From Pedobacter cryoconitis (GTDB lineage Bacteria; Bacteroidota; Bacteroidia; Sphingobacteriales; Sphingobacteriaceae): DNA of 64,000 nt. The position numbers and the translations under genes are program-made. The stretch covers positions 566,473 through 630,472 of the forward strand of contig NZ_JACHCG010000003.1 of NCBI RefSeq assembly GCF_014200595.1, written 5' to 3'. The notes beneath the pieces were generated by a model. The model searched no databases. It was not told the origin of the DNA and saw nothing but the letters and a program-made list of their open reading frames with translations. This document shows positions 1 to 7,315 of the stretch, piece by piece. How positions within the stretch are numbered: position 1 is the first letter of the stretch; each line of letters opens with the position of its first letter.

Positions 1-424
1 TTGCTTCTAATTCTTGCTTGAAATCACCAATTTTGTTTTTCATAGCAGACTTACATTCTACTATTAGAACGGTTTCATCATCCTTAGCAAATACATCAAT
101 TTGATGTGTCAGGTTTGGATCTTTCTTATCATAAGGTATATGAAAGTGGCGATCTTTGTTTAGCAGTTTGAAACCTAAAAGTGCAAAAATAGACCACACT
201 TTATCTTCGAATGCTATGTCTTCAGGTTTTTTCTTGAAAACCTTAGTTTTTGTTTTTAACTCTACATTCAACTGCCATCCAGATGAGAGTTTTTCATTTA
301 GAAGAGCTGAACCATTAACAAAGCTCTCAAAATAAGAATCCGATTTTCTAACACGTAACTGCTTAGCAATGTCATTGTCTGTAATTAACTTCCCAATAAG
401 TTTAACTTTTAGTTCTTCGGTCAT
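1..424 (-). CDS. Partial protein with PD-(D/E)XK nuclease-like domain
   Basis: The N-terminal 141 residues of a protein run off the window start. The reading frame opens at an ATG that shares ATGA with the stop of the upstream methyltransferase, so the two are probably translationally coupled. Around residues 107-127 the pattern HQID...ETVLIVECKSA gives D110, E123 and K125, the layout of a PD-(D/E)XK nuclease core. The preceding stretch (FEDKVWSIFALLGF) recalls the N-terminal part of large DndB-like proteins that carry a DGQHR motif further on, but that part lies outside the window, so this family link is inference. A role as a restriction partner of the methyltransferase is plausible but unproven. 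It could also be a non-cleaving DNA-binding protein. Confidence 0.7.
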   Translation of the reverse strand, partial: MTEELKVKLIGKLITDNDIAKQLRVRKSDSYFESFVNGSALLNEKLSSGWQLNVELKTKTKVFKKKPEDIAFEDKVWSIFALLGFKLLNKDRHFHIPYDKKDPNLTHQIDVFAKDDETVLIVECKSAMKNKIGDFKQELEA

Positions 425-1251
425 AATACTACATTGGTAAAGATATATTCACTTGTTTGGCCTCTTTCTGCTTTAGTACCTCCAATTAAGCTTGCTCTAT
501 TAAATTCAAATTGATTATCTCCCTTATGAAAAATTTCTTTGATGGTTTTGTGGGCGGCATTTGTTAGAATATAGTAAACTCCCTTATCTTTCAATTCATC
601 AATAAGTTTACTCAACCGGATTTGATCTTCCAATGAAAATATTTTCTCATTATATTGAATGAATCCATTAAGATTGTGAGAGACCGTGTATGGAGGATCT
701 AGAAATACTAAATCTCCGCTATTGACGTTATTTATTATATCATAAAAATCGCTTTGTTTAATACTAGTGTTCTTAAGTGCTTCCTGTGCTGATAGTAGAT
801 TTTCTTTATCAAGGAAATTCTTTTTCCTGAATCCAAAAGGCACATTATAAACCCCTTGAAGATTTACCCTATAAATCCCGTTAAAAGAGGTCTGATTTAA
901 GTATATAAATCTAGCTGCCCGATCAGTAGGAAGATCAAAATTTAAAGATCTAATTTTATAGTACTCTTCTTCAGTATTATTAAATGACTCCAACTTATTA
1001 ATAACTCCCAAAGCATCATCTTTTATTGCTTGATAAGTCTCGATCAATTCACCATTGAGATCAGAAAGGTATGAATGACCCGTTGGCTGCAAATAAAAAT
1101 AAGTCGCTGCACCACCTAAAAAAGCCTCGTGATAATTATTGAAATTGGACTTTTTAACATTTTTAAGATGTTTAAGTAACCAAGTTTTTCCACCAGCCCA
1201 TCTTAAAAATGGTTTAATATTTGAATCTATTTCTTCTTTTATTAACTTCAT
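421..1251 (-). CDS. Dam-type DNA adenine-N6 methyltransferase (D12 class)
   Basis: A full-length (276 aa) D12-class methyltransferase that would transfer a methyl group from S-adenosylmethionine to adenine in a short DNA site. Visible motifs are the N-terminal PFLRWAGGKTWLL (residues 14-26), an EAFLGGAATYF motif standing for the SAM-binding loop, SDLNGELI, TSFNGIYRVN near 121-130 and the catalytic DPPY at 185-188. Its stop overlaps the start of the PD-(D/E)XK protein. It is isolated from the mob genes by about 500 bp and looks like cargo at the left end of the integrated element. The site specificity cannot be read from the sequence; GATC is the commonest for this family. The gene is AT-rich compared with the chromosomal genes further right. 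Confidence 0.9.
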   Translation of the reverse strand: MKLIKEEIDSNIKPFLRWAGGKTWLLKHLKNVKKSNFNNYHEAFLGGAATYFYLQPTGHSYLSDLNGELIETYQAIKDDALGVINKLESFNNTEEEYYKIRSLNFDLPTDRAARFIYLNQTSFNGIYRVNLQGVYNVPFGFRKKNFLDKENLLSAQEALKNTSIKQSDFYDIINNVNSGDLVFLDPPYTVSHNLNGFIQYNEKIFSLEDQIRLSKLIDELKDKGVYYILTNAAHKTIKEIFHKGDNQFEFNRASLIGGTKAERGQTSEYIFTNVVL

Positions 1252-1774
1252 TTGTTTTTATAATATCACAGCCTTCCAACTACCAAAAAAAGTATGAATT
1301 GATAGTAATTAATTTTGTAATAAGACCAATAAGGTATTCTTTTTTTATGAGTGTGCAAAGAAACGTATAAATATTAACTTAATATTTAAAAGAAATATTT
1401 TTGAAATAGATATTTAACAAATTGCGTAAAGGGTTCATCACTATTTTATTCGGTTGAAGTTAGAGATACTAATGTGCTGTAATAATTGATTACAAAGTTA
1501 GTTTTAATGGATTGCGCCAATTAGCCCCAAAATCATTTTCCGTAAATCTTACAGCAAAACCCCTTCGGTTTTGCAAGCCGCAAATGAGCGGAGGATGCTT
1601 TTTCATTGCTTCCATAATCAAAGTTTTTTTATTTGAACTGTTTTTAGATTCTAGAACTCCAAATGTAAATATATTGGAATCCTCATTTTTACGGTTTACC
1701 GTAAATCTTTTAGTGGCTTACTGATAGAAATCTAAAAAATGCTAATACTTCAAGATACCTTACACTCCATATTA
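1252..1774. other. Gene-poor interval between methyltransferase and mob module
   Basis: About 520 AT-rich bases without a convincing gene. A 70-codon open frame on the plus strand at 1512-1724 runs straight through a structured repeat and has no recognisable protein character, so I do not call it. The interval holds the structured repeat at 1536-1591 and a perfect palindrome TACGGT-TT-ACCGTA at 1691-1704. The sequence CCGTAAATCTT occurs twice here, at 1540 and 1700. The promoter of the minus-strand methyltransferase should lie near 1260-1320, but no clear elements were identified. Confidence 0.6.
1536..1591 (+). repeat. Structured repeat, copy A
   Basis: The copy reads TTTTCCGTAAAT, then a hairpin GCAAAACC-CCTTC-GGTTTTGC (1554-1574), then AAGCCGCAAATGAGCGG (1575-1591). 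A second copy with the same outer blocks but a different hairpin lies at 5774-5846 in the opposite orientation. The last block can itself fold (CCGC-AAATGA-GCGG). The function is unknown. Possibilities are a terminator, a small RNA or a recombination site. Confidence 0.75.
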
Positions 1775-2434
1775 TTAACGATTTCTTTTCTTCTTTTTTA
1801 ACCTTTTAGCTTCCTTTATTGCCTTTGCCAATTCCTGTGCTTTCCTATTGGCTATCGCCTCGGCTCCTGCTAGAGCAAGTTGCTGAGCTTCCAGTTGCTT
1901 GGTTTTCTTTTCCATTCCTTCGGGGTCTGGATAGTACACACTATCGACTGTATAAGCTGCAATGGGATACATTTGCCGTACCATTCTGAACTTTACATCA
2001 TTGTCTTTCATCCTTCCGTTGTCATTCCAAAGATAAAGGCAGATACCCGTTAAAATGGCTGAAACGGTAAAGAGGACTAATCCTCCAATGACAAACCCTT
2101 TGGTTTTATCCTCAAAGCGGTGCAGTAGCTTCACTTGAATTTCTTTAGGGAAGTTTCTGAAAAGGGATTCCTGTCTTTTCATACTATCCTCAATGGTCAA
2201 TATTAGATTTTGCGTAGCGATCACTTGCTGGCTGATTTCTTCCTGGATAGGAACGGTTTTGTCCTGTTCAGCGTTTTTGATGATCAGCTCTTTTAACTCG
2301 TCAAGCTGTCCGCTATAATCTTTAACATCCATCAATTTAGCTAATATTTCTTCGGCACTCCTCATTCTTTCCCCTAATTTAATGGTGAGTTCCTGATTGT
2401 CCTGTAACTGTTCCTGTATTTCCTGTGTGTTCAT
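1775..2434 (-). CDS. Coiled-coil membrane protein downstream of relaxase
   Basis: A 219-residue protein with a hydrophilic N-terminal half (residues 1-110) rich in Glu, Gln and Leu that looks like a coiled coil. One membrane segment follows (about 116-135, GFVIGGLVLFTVSAILTG), and the C-terminal tail is strongly basic, ending in KKKKRN. The start overlaps the relaxase stop by ATGA, so it is the last gene of the mobilization operon. Small membrane proteins of this kind often follow relaxase genes in Bacteroidota mobilizable elements and may link the relaxosome to the coupling protein. That role is inferred from position only. I do not recognise a named family. Confidence 0.75.
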   Translation of the reverse strand: MNTQEIQEQLQDNQELTIKLGERMRSAEEILAKLMDVKDYSGQLDELKELIIKNAEQDKTVPIQEEISQQVIATQNLILTIEDSMKRQESLFRNFPKEIQVKLLHRFEDKTKGFVIGGLVLFTVSAILTGICLYLWNDNGRMKDNDVKFRMVRQMYPIAAYTVDSVYYPDPEGMEKKTKQLEAQQLALAGAEAIANRKAQELAKAIKEAKRLKKKKRNR

Positions 2435-3423
2435 CGGCTTATTCCGTTAGATTGTTCTTGATCAGTTTGCTGTCCGCGCTTCTTCTTTTTCTTCCTCTTT
2501 CTATATATTTTGGCATCGTCTTGATCGCCTGATTGAGCCGGTGCAAATTCAGGGCTTAGCAAGATTTCCAGTAAATTTTTACCACTGCTAAAGACAGGCT
2601 GACTGTCGTGCTGGTAATTTGTCCCTAGTACTTCCCTGATCTGATGCGCTACAGAAGGGCTGTTCTCTGTAAAGGCAATATGCTGCTGCTCCCTTTGCTG
2701 ATTGAAATTGAGTTGTGCATTTAAATTGCCATAGCTGAATGCCCTGTCAATAGCGGAGCCTTTCATTTTAAACCCGTCTTTCTCAAATGAAATACCTTGT
2801 ACTTCATTTGTACCGCTCCGCATTTTGAAGTCAATCTGTATACCTTTAGCCTGCAAATTGCTTTCTAAGCCTTTCCAACTTACAGACTGTTTGACTGCTG
2901 ATTTAATGGCATCGAATAATTCATATCTTGATTTCTCCTTTCCTGTCAATGCCTGACGATTTACCTGCTGCTTTCCTTTGCCTAAATGGTAGCCGTGTTT
3001 TAGGGTGATTTCCCTACAGGCTTTGATATTTCGCCCGTAACTATTGTTATCAGAAATCGTATTCCCCTTGTTGTCTACACGGTTATAAATGATGTGCATG
3101 TGCGGATTGTTCCCATCATGATGCCTGACCATGACATATTGGGTATTGCGGATATTCATTTTCTCCATGTACTCCTTTGCCCGTTCTACCATGATTGTAT
3201 TACTCAACTTTGGCAGGTCTTCATTGCTCCAGCTTAAAACCAGATGCCCCACGGCTTTACCTAACCCCGGTCTGTTTTTCCTTTGCTGGTTAAAATCCTG
3301 GGTAATTAAAAAAGCGTTTTGCATCCTCACCCCGTTAGCATCCAGGATCACAGCATCCTTCTTGTCCACTACATAGTGGACGCAACCGCCAAAGCTTTTT
3401 CCTGTAATGGGCTTACCGATCAT
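2431..3423 (-). CDS. MOBP-type relaxase (mobilization nuclease)
   Basis: A relaxase that would nick one strand at oriT and pilot it during conjugative transfer. The N-terminal half is a relaxase/mobilization domain. Motif III is clear as HHDGNNPHMHIIYNRV (about residues 110-125), holding the metal-binding histidines. The N-terminal segment MIGKPITGKSFGGCVHYVV is typical of Bacteroidota relaxases. The C-terminal third (about 250-330) is low-complexity and very basic, suited to DNA contact. It overlaps the MobC-like gene upstream by 11 bases and the membrane protein downstream by 4, giving a tight three-gene operon. At 330 residues it is short but apparently complete. No type IV secretion genes are visible, so the element probably depends on a helper. 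Confidence 0.92.
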   Translation of the reverse strand: MIGKPITGKSFGGCVHYVVDKKDAVILDANGVRMQNAFLITQDFNQQRKNRPGLGKAVGHLVLSWSNEDLPKLSNTIMVERAKEYMEKMNIRNTQYVMVRHHDGNNPHMHIIYNRVDNKGNTISDNNSYGRNIKACREITLKHGYHLGKGKQQVNRQALTGKEKSRYELFDAIKSAVKQSVSWKGLESNLQAKGIQIDFKMRSGTNEVQGISFEKDGFKMKGSAIDRAFSYGNLNAQLNFNQQREQQHIAFTENSPSVAHQIREVLGTNYQHDSQPVFSSGKNLLEILLSPEFAPAQSGDQDDAKIYRKRKKKKKRGQQTDQEQSNGISR

Positions 3424-3826
3424 GTTTAGTCATTTTTAACATCAGTTCATCAACCTGTGTAAGCATTGTCCGGCACTTAACGGATAAGGATAACAGCCCT
3501 TCAACGTGAGCCAAACGGGTGAGCTGATTCAGGTTGTTGGCAAGCCCTGCCAAGAGCCTATACCATCCGCTTTCCTCGGTAGAAAAGCGGGGCACAATGC
3601 CTGCACTTTTTGCCGCCCTTCTAAACCACTCGCTGGGTTTAACTCCTGCCTTTTTAGATTTATCTTCGATCAGTAACCGCTCGGTTGGGGTTAGCCTGAT
3701 CATCAGGATTTCACTTCTTTTGATCCCTTTCTTTGGTCTGCCGTGCAACCGTTTTTTTGCAGGCTTTTTATTTTCATCGTTAACTTGCATCCATTTTTCT
3801 CCTTTCTCATTTTTTAATGTGACCAT
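3413..3826 (-). CDS. MobC-like relaxosome accessory protein
   Basis: A small basic protein (137 aa from this start) immediately upstream of the relaxase and overlapping it. After a lysine-rich N terminus with RLHGRPKKG, the segment EILMIRLTPTERLLIEDKSKKAGVKPSEWFRRAA resembles the ribbon-helix-helix core of MobC-type accessory proteins. The helical segment NNLNQLTRLAH that follows is the usual second hallmark. Such proteins bind oriT and help the relaxase melt and nick it. I chose the ATG at 3826 because the open frame further upstream runs into inverted repeats of the putative oriT. An ATG at 3790 is an alternative start. Confidence 0.85.
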   Translation of the reverse strand: MVTLKNEKGEKWMQVNDENKKPAKKRLHGRPKKGIKRSEILMIRLTPTERLLIEDKSKKAGVKPSEWFRRAAKSAGIVPRFSTEESGWYRLLAGLANNLNQLTRLAHVEGLLSLSVKCRTMLTQVDELMLKMTKHDR

Positions 3827-3863
3827 CGGGAGCAAACCGACATTTTTCCCCCACGGGAAAAAT

Positions 3864-3950
3864 CGAGTGTTTTTGTATAGCAAAAACATTAACTCGCTCC
3901 TTCACTTCCTTTAAACTATGGGGCTATAGAACTTCGTCAGAAGTTCTGCA
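3864..3950. other. Candidate origin of transfer (oriT)
   Basis: Two inverted repeats lie just upstream of the MobC-like and relaxase genes. The first is nested: CGAGT and GTTTTTG facing CAAAAAC and ACTCG around a TATAG loop (3864-3896). The second is a perfect AGAACTTC-gtca-GAAGTTCT (3928-3947) followed by CTGCAATCGGGG. Paired inverted repeats next to mobC are the usual architecture of MOBP oriT regions. The nick site cannot be fixed by eye. Confidence 0.5.
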
Positions 3951-3995
3951 ATCGGGGTAGGATTTTTGGGTTCTTCCCCGCTGGTTTCAGCTATC

Positions 3996-4289
3996 CTAAT
4001 TTTGTCCCTCTTCATTTAACAGCCATATTGAACTGGCATTTGTCGGGTGGTAAGACGGCTCATAACTGATATACCCGAAATCGATTAAATCCTTTAAACA
4101 TTTGTGATAGGTAGCAATGGATTTGATACGGGAGAAACGCATGAGCTTACTCCGGCTAACCCGTGTTGCTGCTCCCGGTGACTGATCAGTACGGAAATAA
4201 AATACCGCCATGACCAGGCACAAATGGGATGGCAGCAGACGATGATCGTCTGCTGCTTTTTTTATAAATGTGGCGGGCAGGTAATTCAT
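3996..4289 (-). CDS. Small winged-helix-like protein
   Basis: A 97-residue protein whose start overlaps the stop of the upstream HTH gene by ATGA. The sequence SRSKLMRFSRIKSIATYHKCLKDLIDFGYISYEPSYHP reads like a winged helix: a recognition-helix segment followed by a strand-turn-strand wing. Proteins of this size and pattern are common between the excisionase-like gene and the mob genes of Bacteroidota elements and are usually annotated as hypothetical or as replication/transfer regulators. No catalytic motif is seen. It probably binds DNA near oriT or the repeats at 4601-4674, which is inference from location. Confidence 0.7.
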   Translation of the reverse strand: MNYLPATFIKKAADDHRLLPSHLCLVMAVFYFRTDQSPGAATRVSRSKLMRFSRIKSIATYHKCLKDLIDFGYISYEPSYHPTNASSIWLLNEEGQN

Positions 4290-4564
4290 ACTGCTCCTCC
4301 TTCTGCTGGATTTTCACCAAGCATCTTGTTAATGTCATCGGATTTGTAGTACATAGTTCCCCCGACCTTTCTATAATCAAGCGTACCATTAATACGAAGG
4401 TTCTGTAAAGTTCCCGGTGAAATGCTTAATATCTTTCTGACCTCTGCACTTTTTAGCCAGGTCTTTGCAAACGCCTGCTGTGGCTGTAATATTTCTTTAA
4501 GTTCTGTGATCAGTTCTGATTTAAAAAGTTTTAAATCTTCCAGGGTTATAATGTCAATATTCAT
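4286..4564 (-). CDS. Excisionase-like helix-turn-helix protein (MerR-type)
   Basis: A 92-residue protein with an N-terminal helix (LEDLKLFKSELITELKEIL) and a C-terminal MerR/excisionase-type helix-turn-helix: WLKSAEVRKILSISPGTLQNLR, then the wing NGTLDYRKVGGTMYYKSDDINKML (about residues 40-83). This pattern matches the small helix-turn-helix proteins found in most Bacteroidota conjugative and mobilizable elements. They act as excision directionality factors or regulators of excision and mobilization operons. It is the first gene of a pair with the winged-helix protein. Its upstream region carries three ATAGCTGT repeats and a GGATATATCC palindrome that could be its binding sites. Confidence 0.85.
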   Translation of the reverse strand: MNIDIITLEDLKLFKSELITELKEILQPQQAFAKTWLKSAEVRKILSISPGTLQNLRINGTLDYRKVGGTMYYKSDDINKMLGENPAEGGAV

Positions 4565-4600
4565 AATATCATATTCAGGTGAAACAATAGGTATAACTGA

Positions 4601-4674
4601 ATAGCTGTATATCTGATCATCGGTCTATCTGGATATATCCCTATAGCTGTTAATCTGACTAACTATATAGCTGT
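4601..4674. promoter_or_regulatory. Three ATAGCTGT direct repeats plus a palindrome
   Basis: ATAGCTGT occurs at 4601-4608, 4643-4650 and 4667-4674, the first two each followed by a TATCTGA/AATCTGA-like block. The palindrome GGATATATCC sits at 4631-4640. The cluster lies upstream of the minus-strand helix-turn-helix gene and could be an operator, iterons or excision-factor binding sites. Confidence 0.45.
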
Positions 4675-4797
4675 GGGTATTGCTATATGGTTAGGTACTG
4701 TTTTCAAAAAAATGATGATCTTGGAATTGGGAGAATGTTGTTTTTTTTGGAGTCATCTGCTTACATTTTGATTTGACTCAAATGTGCAGTAAAGACC

Positions 4798-4836
4798 AAC
4801 CCGTTCATGACCCTTCAAAAAACGAGGGTAACGGGA
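4798..4836. terminator. Imperfect hairpin after the cargo operon
   Basis: CCCGTT and ACCCT on the left face AGGGT and AACGGG on the right, around a loop of about ten bases (TCAAAAAACG). It lies between the end of the minus-strand cargo run and the helix-turn-helix gene. No strong T-run follows, so it may be a structural site rather than a terminator. Confidence 0.35.
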
Positions 4837-4938
4837 GTGTATTGATATATGACTTAAGCTATAGGTAAGCTACTGCCTGTCAAATAAATACAAATCGTAT
4901 AGGCATTGAGAAGAAGAAAGTAAGATAAAATGCTGTTT

Positions 4939-5706
4939 TTAGCTTCTTTTATTAGCAGGTATGATTTTAAAGAGCTTTTTATTGTCCGGCACCTCTGCAT
5001 GTTTAACATTTGATGGGTTATCCGGATCGGGAGAAAAGTATCTTTTAAGCCTGTCGTAATTGATTGGCTCATGAGCTTCGGTGAAATACTTGCAAATCAA
5101 TTTCATCCAGATAGCCTGTGTTCGGGAAAACACCAGTTCTTTTTTAGCACTGACTTCTAACTTTTGTAACTCTAAAAATATATCTACAAGCGTAAGCAGA
5201 TAGCCTTTAGGTATATTAATTTGGTCGGTAGTTTCTAGTAATTTGAACGCCTTTAGTTCCTCACCTTGTTTATTGAATTTATTTCGTAAGGCATTGATTT
5301 CATTCTGTAGGCGCATAATGATCTCTTTGTCCGTTTCGTGGGCGTTCCATTTATCAATGGAGATCAAAAATCCGGTAAAGCTTTTCAAATGCTTAATTTC
5401 CTTCTGATCTCTGACGTGGGTCTTACTCGTATAAATGTCTTTCTCGTTCAACGTGTGTAAACGTGTTGCTATTAAACCCCATAAAACGGTAAAAAAAGCT
5501 TCTTCATTTCCCTCTGGATGGGTTTCTAAATAATATTTCAGATGGTAATGATAAAACTCTTCCCACCGATCGGGAGCAATGGCAAAAACCCGTAAGAAAA
5601 AGTGTTTTAAGAAACAGTCCCTGTCCCATAAGAATGGCTTGCCAATGTCCAATGTGTCTTTGGAAAAATCAAAACGGTCTCGTGGGCGGAAAAACTCTAA
5701 ACTCAT
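4939..5706 (-). CDS. Uncharacterised cargo protein, RteC-like C-terminal end
   Basis: A 255-residue protein and the last gene of the cargo run. The N-terminal half has aromatic-rich helices (FLKHFFLRVFAIAPDRWEEF). The middle (about residues 130-165) reads as a coiled coil, KEIIMRLQNEINALRNKFNKQ. The C-terminal end (INYDRLKRYFSPDPDNP...KLFKIIPANKR) is reminiscent of the RteC-type helical ends of Bacteroidota element regulators, but the match is weak and by memory only. A gap of 147 bases containing structured repeat B and a GGATATATCC palindrome separates it from the gene upstream, so it may have its own promoter. Its function is unknown. Confidence 0.65.
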   Translation of the reverse strand: MSLEFFRPRDRFDFSKDTLDIGKPFLWDRDCFLKHFFLRVFAIAPDRWEEFYHYHLKYYLETHPEGNEEAFFTVLWGLIATRLHTLNEKDIYTSKTHVRDQKEIKHLKSFTGFLISIDKWNAHETDKEIIMRLQNEINALRNKFNKQGEELKAFKLLETTDQINIPKGYLLTLVDIFLELQKLEVSAKKELVFSRTQAIWMKLICKYFTEAHEPINYDRLKRYFSPDPDNPSNVKHAEVPDNKKLFKIIPANKRS

Positions 5707-5713
5707 AGGATGT

Positions 5714-5723
5714 GGATATATCC
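5714..5723. promoter_or_regulatory. GGATATATCC palindrome before 4939-5706 gene
   Basis: This 10-bp palindrome sits 8 bases upstream of the ATG at 5706 and is identical to the one at 4631-4640; both read TGGATATATCC. It could be an operator shared by two transcription units of the element. Confidence 0.35.
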
Positions 5724-5773
5724 AAATTTAGTTAAATTCCTGTCTAATCAGAATATGACTGTATAATCTTGCC

Positions 5774-5846
5774 CCGCTCATTTGCGGCTTACAAAAATGG
5801 CTCTCTCTTTCAGCCCCGCTATTTTTGTGTTAGAATTTACGGAAAA
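5774..5846 (-). repeat. Structured repeat, copy B
   Basis: Read on the minus strand this gives TTTTCCGTAAAT, a hairpin with the perfect stem ACAAAAAT/ATTTTTGT and an inner GGCT/AGCC pair, then AAGCCGCAAATGAGCGG. The first and last blocks are identical to copy A at 1536-1591. The hairpin differs in sequence and length but is kept as a hairpin. Confidence 0.75.
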
Positions 5847-5853
5847 GGTACTG

Positions 5854-6231
5854 CTATAATTTATCGGTTATATACTTAGCACGTTCTGCCAGTACGGCCT
5901 TTAGCCATTGATTCATCATATTCCTGCCTGCCTCTACAGAGGCGGGAATATCTTCTGGATCATCTTTAAAATTACACCTGATTGCCTTCCTGAATAAACT
6001 CAGGTAATGCTCTTCCAGTTCCCTGTTTACGTCATAATGTGATTCCTCTATTTCTAGGAACTGAAGAAAGAAAAAGGTTGCCCATCGGTCTTTATCACTT
6101 GGCCTGCTGTAAAAGCTGGGGAATGATACCTGATCGATAAAGGTTTGAATGAAATATTCAGGCTTGATCTGATAGATAGAACATAAGGTGTTGAAATCTT
6201 CGGATAAGGTAATATTTATAGGAGTCTCCAT
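5854..6231 (-). CDS. Uncharacterised small cargo protein
   Basis: A 125-residue protein of unknown function. Its first 40 residues (ITLSEDFNTLCSIYQIKPEYF, then FIDQVSF) share a recurrent pattern with two places in the neighbouring 6242-6997 product, suggesting a common small helical module of the form S-x-DF-x2-LC-x6-P-x2-F-x3-F. The rest is helical and rich in charged and aromatic residues. No signal peptide, membrane segment or catalytic motif is seen. It lies 10 bases after the upstream gene and so belongs to the same transcription unit. It is probably a cytoplasmic partner of its neighbours. Confidence 0.65.
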   Translation of the reverse strand: METPINITLSEDFNTLCSIYQIKPEYFIQTFIDQVSFPSFYSRPSDKDRWATFFFLQFLEIEESHYDVNRELEEHYLSLFRKAIRCNFKDDPEDIPASVEAGRNMMNQWLKAVLAERAKYITDKL

Positions 6232-6241
6232 AGCGTTTGTT

Positions 6242-6997
6242 TTAGTTTGGGTTCATGGTTCGATAATGTGATAAGTAAAAATCCTGTAAGATAACAGCCC
6301 TTTCTTTCAGGTCTTGGACAATATAGAGTTCAAGGCGAAGCTGTTTTACGCGCTGGTAAAAATCAATCTCTGCATCATTAAGACTGGGAATGGAAGAGGT
6401 ATCCCTGCCAAAACCATCGGCGATCTTAAAGAGAAAATCAAAAATGAAATTTCCAGACCATTTTTTTAATTGTAGGTGGGCGTGGGCATCTGCCAATGAG
6501 ATTTTGCCCATAAAATATTCAAGAAATTCTTTTGGATAGCAGTTATGTAATTCGCATAGGACACAAAAATCCTTGCTTAGCCTTAAAGTGGAAAATTCAT
6601 CGAGGTATAAAATATCTGAGGGAGTATGCAGCCGTTCCATTGATTTGAATATATTTTCGACAAAACAGCGGGTATAACCTCGTTTAGTGGTTGTTTTCCA
6701 GCCTTTTTTTCTCATTTCTGCAAGAATTACAATTTGTTTGATATTCTGCTCTACCAATCGCCAGCACTTTTTTATGGCCTTGCTTTTTATCGTTTTACTC
6801 GCCTTTGCTTTGACATAGTATACAATAGCATGGGATGCCTCTGAAAATCCTTCATGATATGTTTTATTGATGGTATCATAAATAGTAACGTGATCTATAA
6901 AAATCTGTAAGACTTCCGCAATATCAATTTTATAGAAACCACAGGCTACCTTAAAGTCTAATGGCACTGTGATTTGCTGAACATTTATCTTTTTCAT
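6242..6997 (-). CDS. Uncharacterised cargo protein with duplicated module
   Basis: A 251-residue protein that appears to be an internal duplication. The N terminus (VPLDFKVACGFYKIDIAEVL...FIDHVTI) and a second site near residues 131-165 (LSKDFCVLCELHNCYPKEFL...FMGKISL) carry the same pattern as the start of the 125-residue product encoded next. The two halves are joined by a basic stretch (KAKASKTIKSKAIKKCWR). No catalytic motif or membrane segment is visible. It lies within the minus-strand cargo run, 30 bases after the small 7028-7315 gene. I do not recognise the family. Confidence 0.65.
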   Translation of the reverse strand: MKKINVQQITVPLDFKVACGFYKIDIAEVLQIFIDHVTIYDTINKTYHEGFSEASHAIVYYVKAKASKTIKSKAIKKCWRLVEQNIKQIVILAEMRKKGWKTTTKRGYTRCFVENIFKSMERLHTPSDILYLDEFSTLRLSKDFCVLCELHNCYPKEFLEYFMGKISLADAHAHLQLKKWSGNFIFDFLFKIADGFGRDTSSIPSLNDAEIDFYQRVKQLRLELYIVQDLKERAVILQDFYLSHYRTMNPN

Positions 6998-7027
6998 AAC
7001 TGGTACAGTATGGTTGACGATTTACAC

Positions 7028-7315
7028 TCATTTGGTTTTCATTTTGGTGAATACATAGCAGGCATCCAAAAACTCCATGAATTGGGTATAAAAGCAAAGC
7101 ATGTCTTTAGTGATCTGTTCATTCGTATATTGGGAAGAATGATGTACCCATCCCTTATATAATTCCCATAGGTTATCCCGTGTCTCATGGATAGGGAAAT
7201 CATGAAAGAAAAAGTCCATTACCTCAAGTGGGTTCTTCAATTCATGGGCTTGCAATCTGGTAGGCTGGTAATTCAGCTTTTTATTGATCTTTTTCTTTTT
7301 CATGGCTTTAAACAT
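7028..7315 (-). CDS. Uncharacterised small cargo protein
   Basis: A 95-residue protein with a very basic start (MFKAMKKKKINKKLNYQP) and an acidic, aromatic-rich remainder (EVMDFFFHDFPIHETRDNLWELYKG). Its start overlaps the stop of the 7308-8612 gene by 8 bases, so translation is probably coupled. Nothing identifies its function. The conservation of tight overlaps on both sides of the 434-residue gene suggests these products act together. Confidence 0.6.
   Translation of the reverse strand: MFKAMKKKKINKKLNYQPTRLQAHELKNPLEVMDFFFHDFPIHETRDNLWELYKGWVHHSSQYTNEQITKDMLCFYTQFMEFLDACYVFTKMKTK

Noticed and set aside
1512..1724. A 70-codon plus-strand open frame in the left intergenic region
   Set aside because: It is read through structured repeat A and has no protein-like composition or neighbour support.
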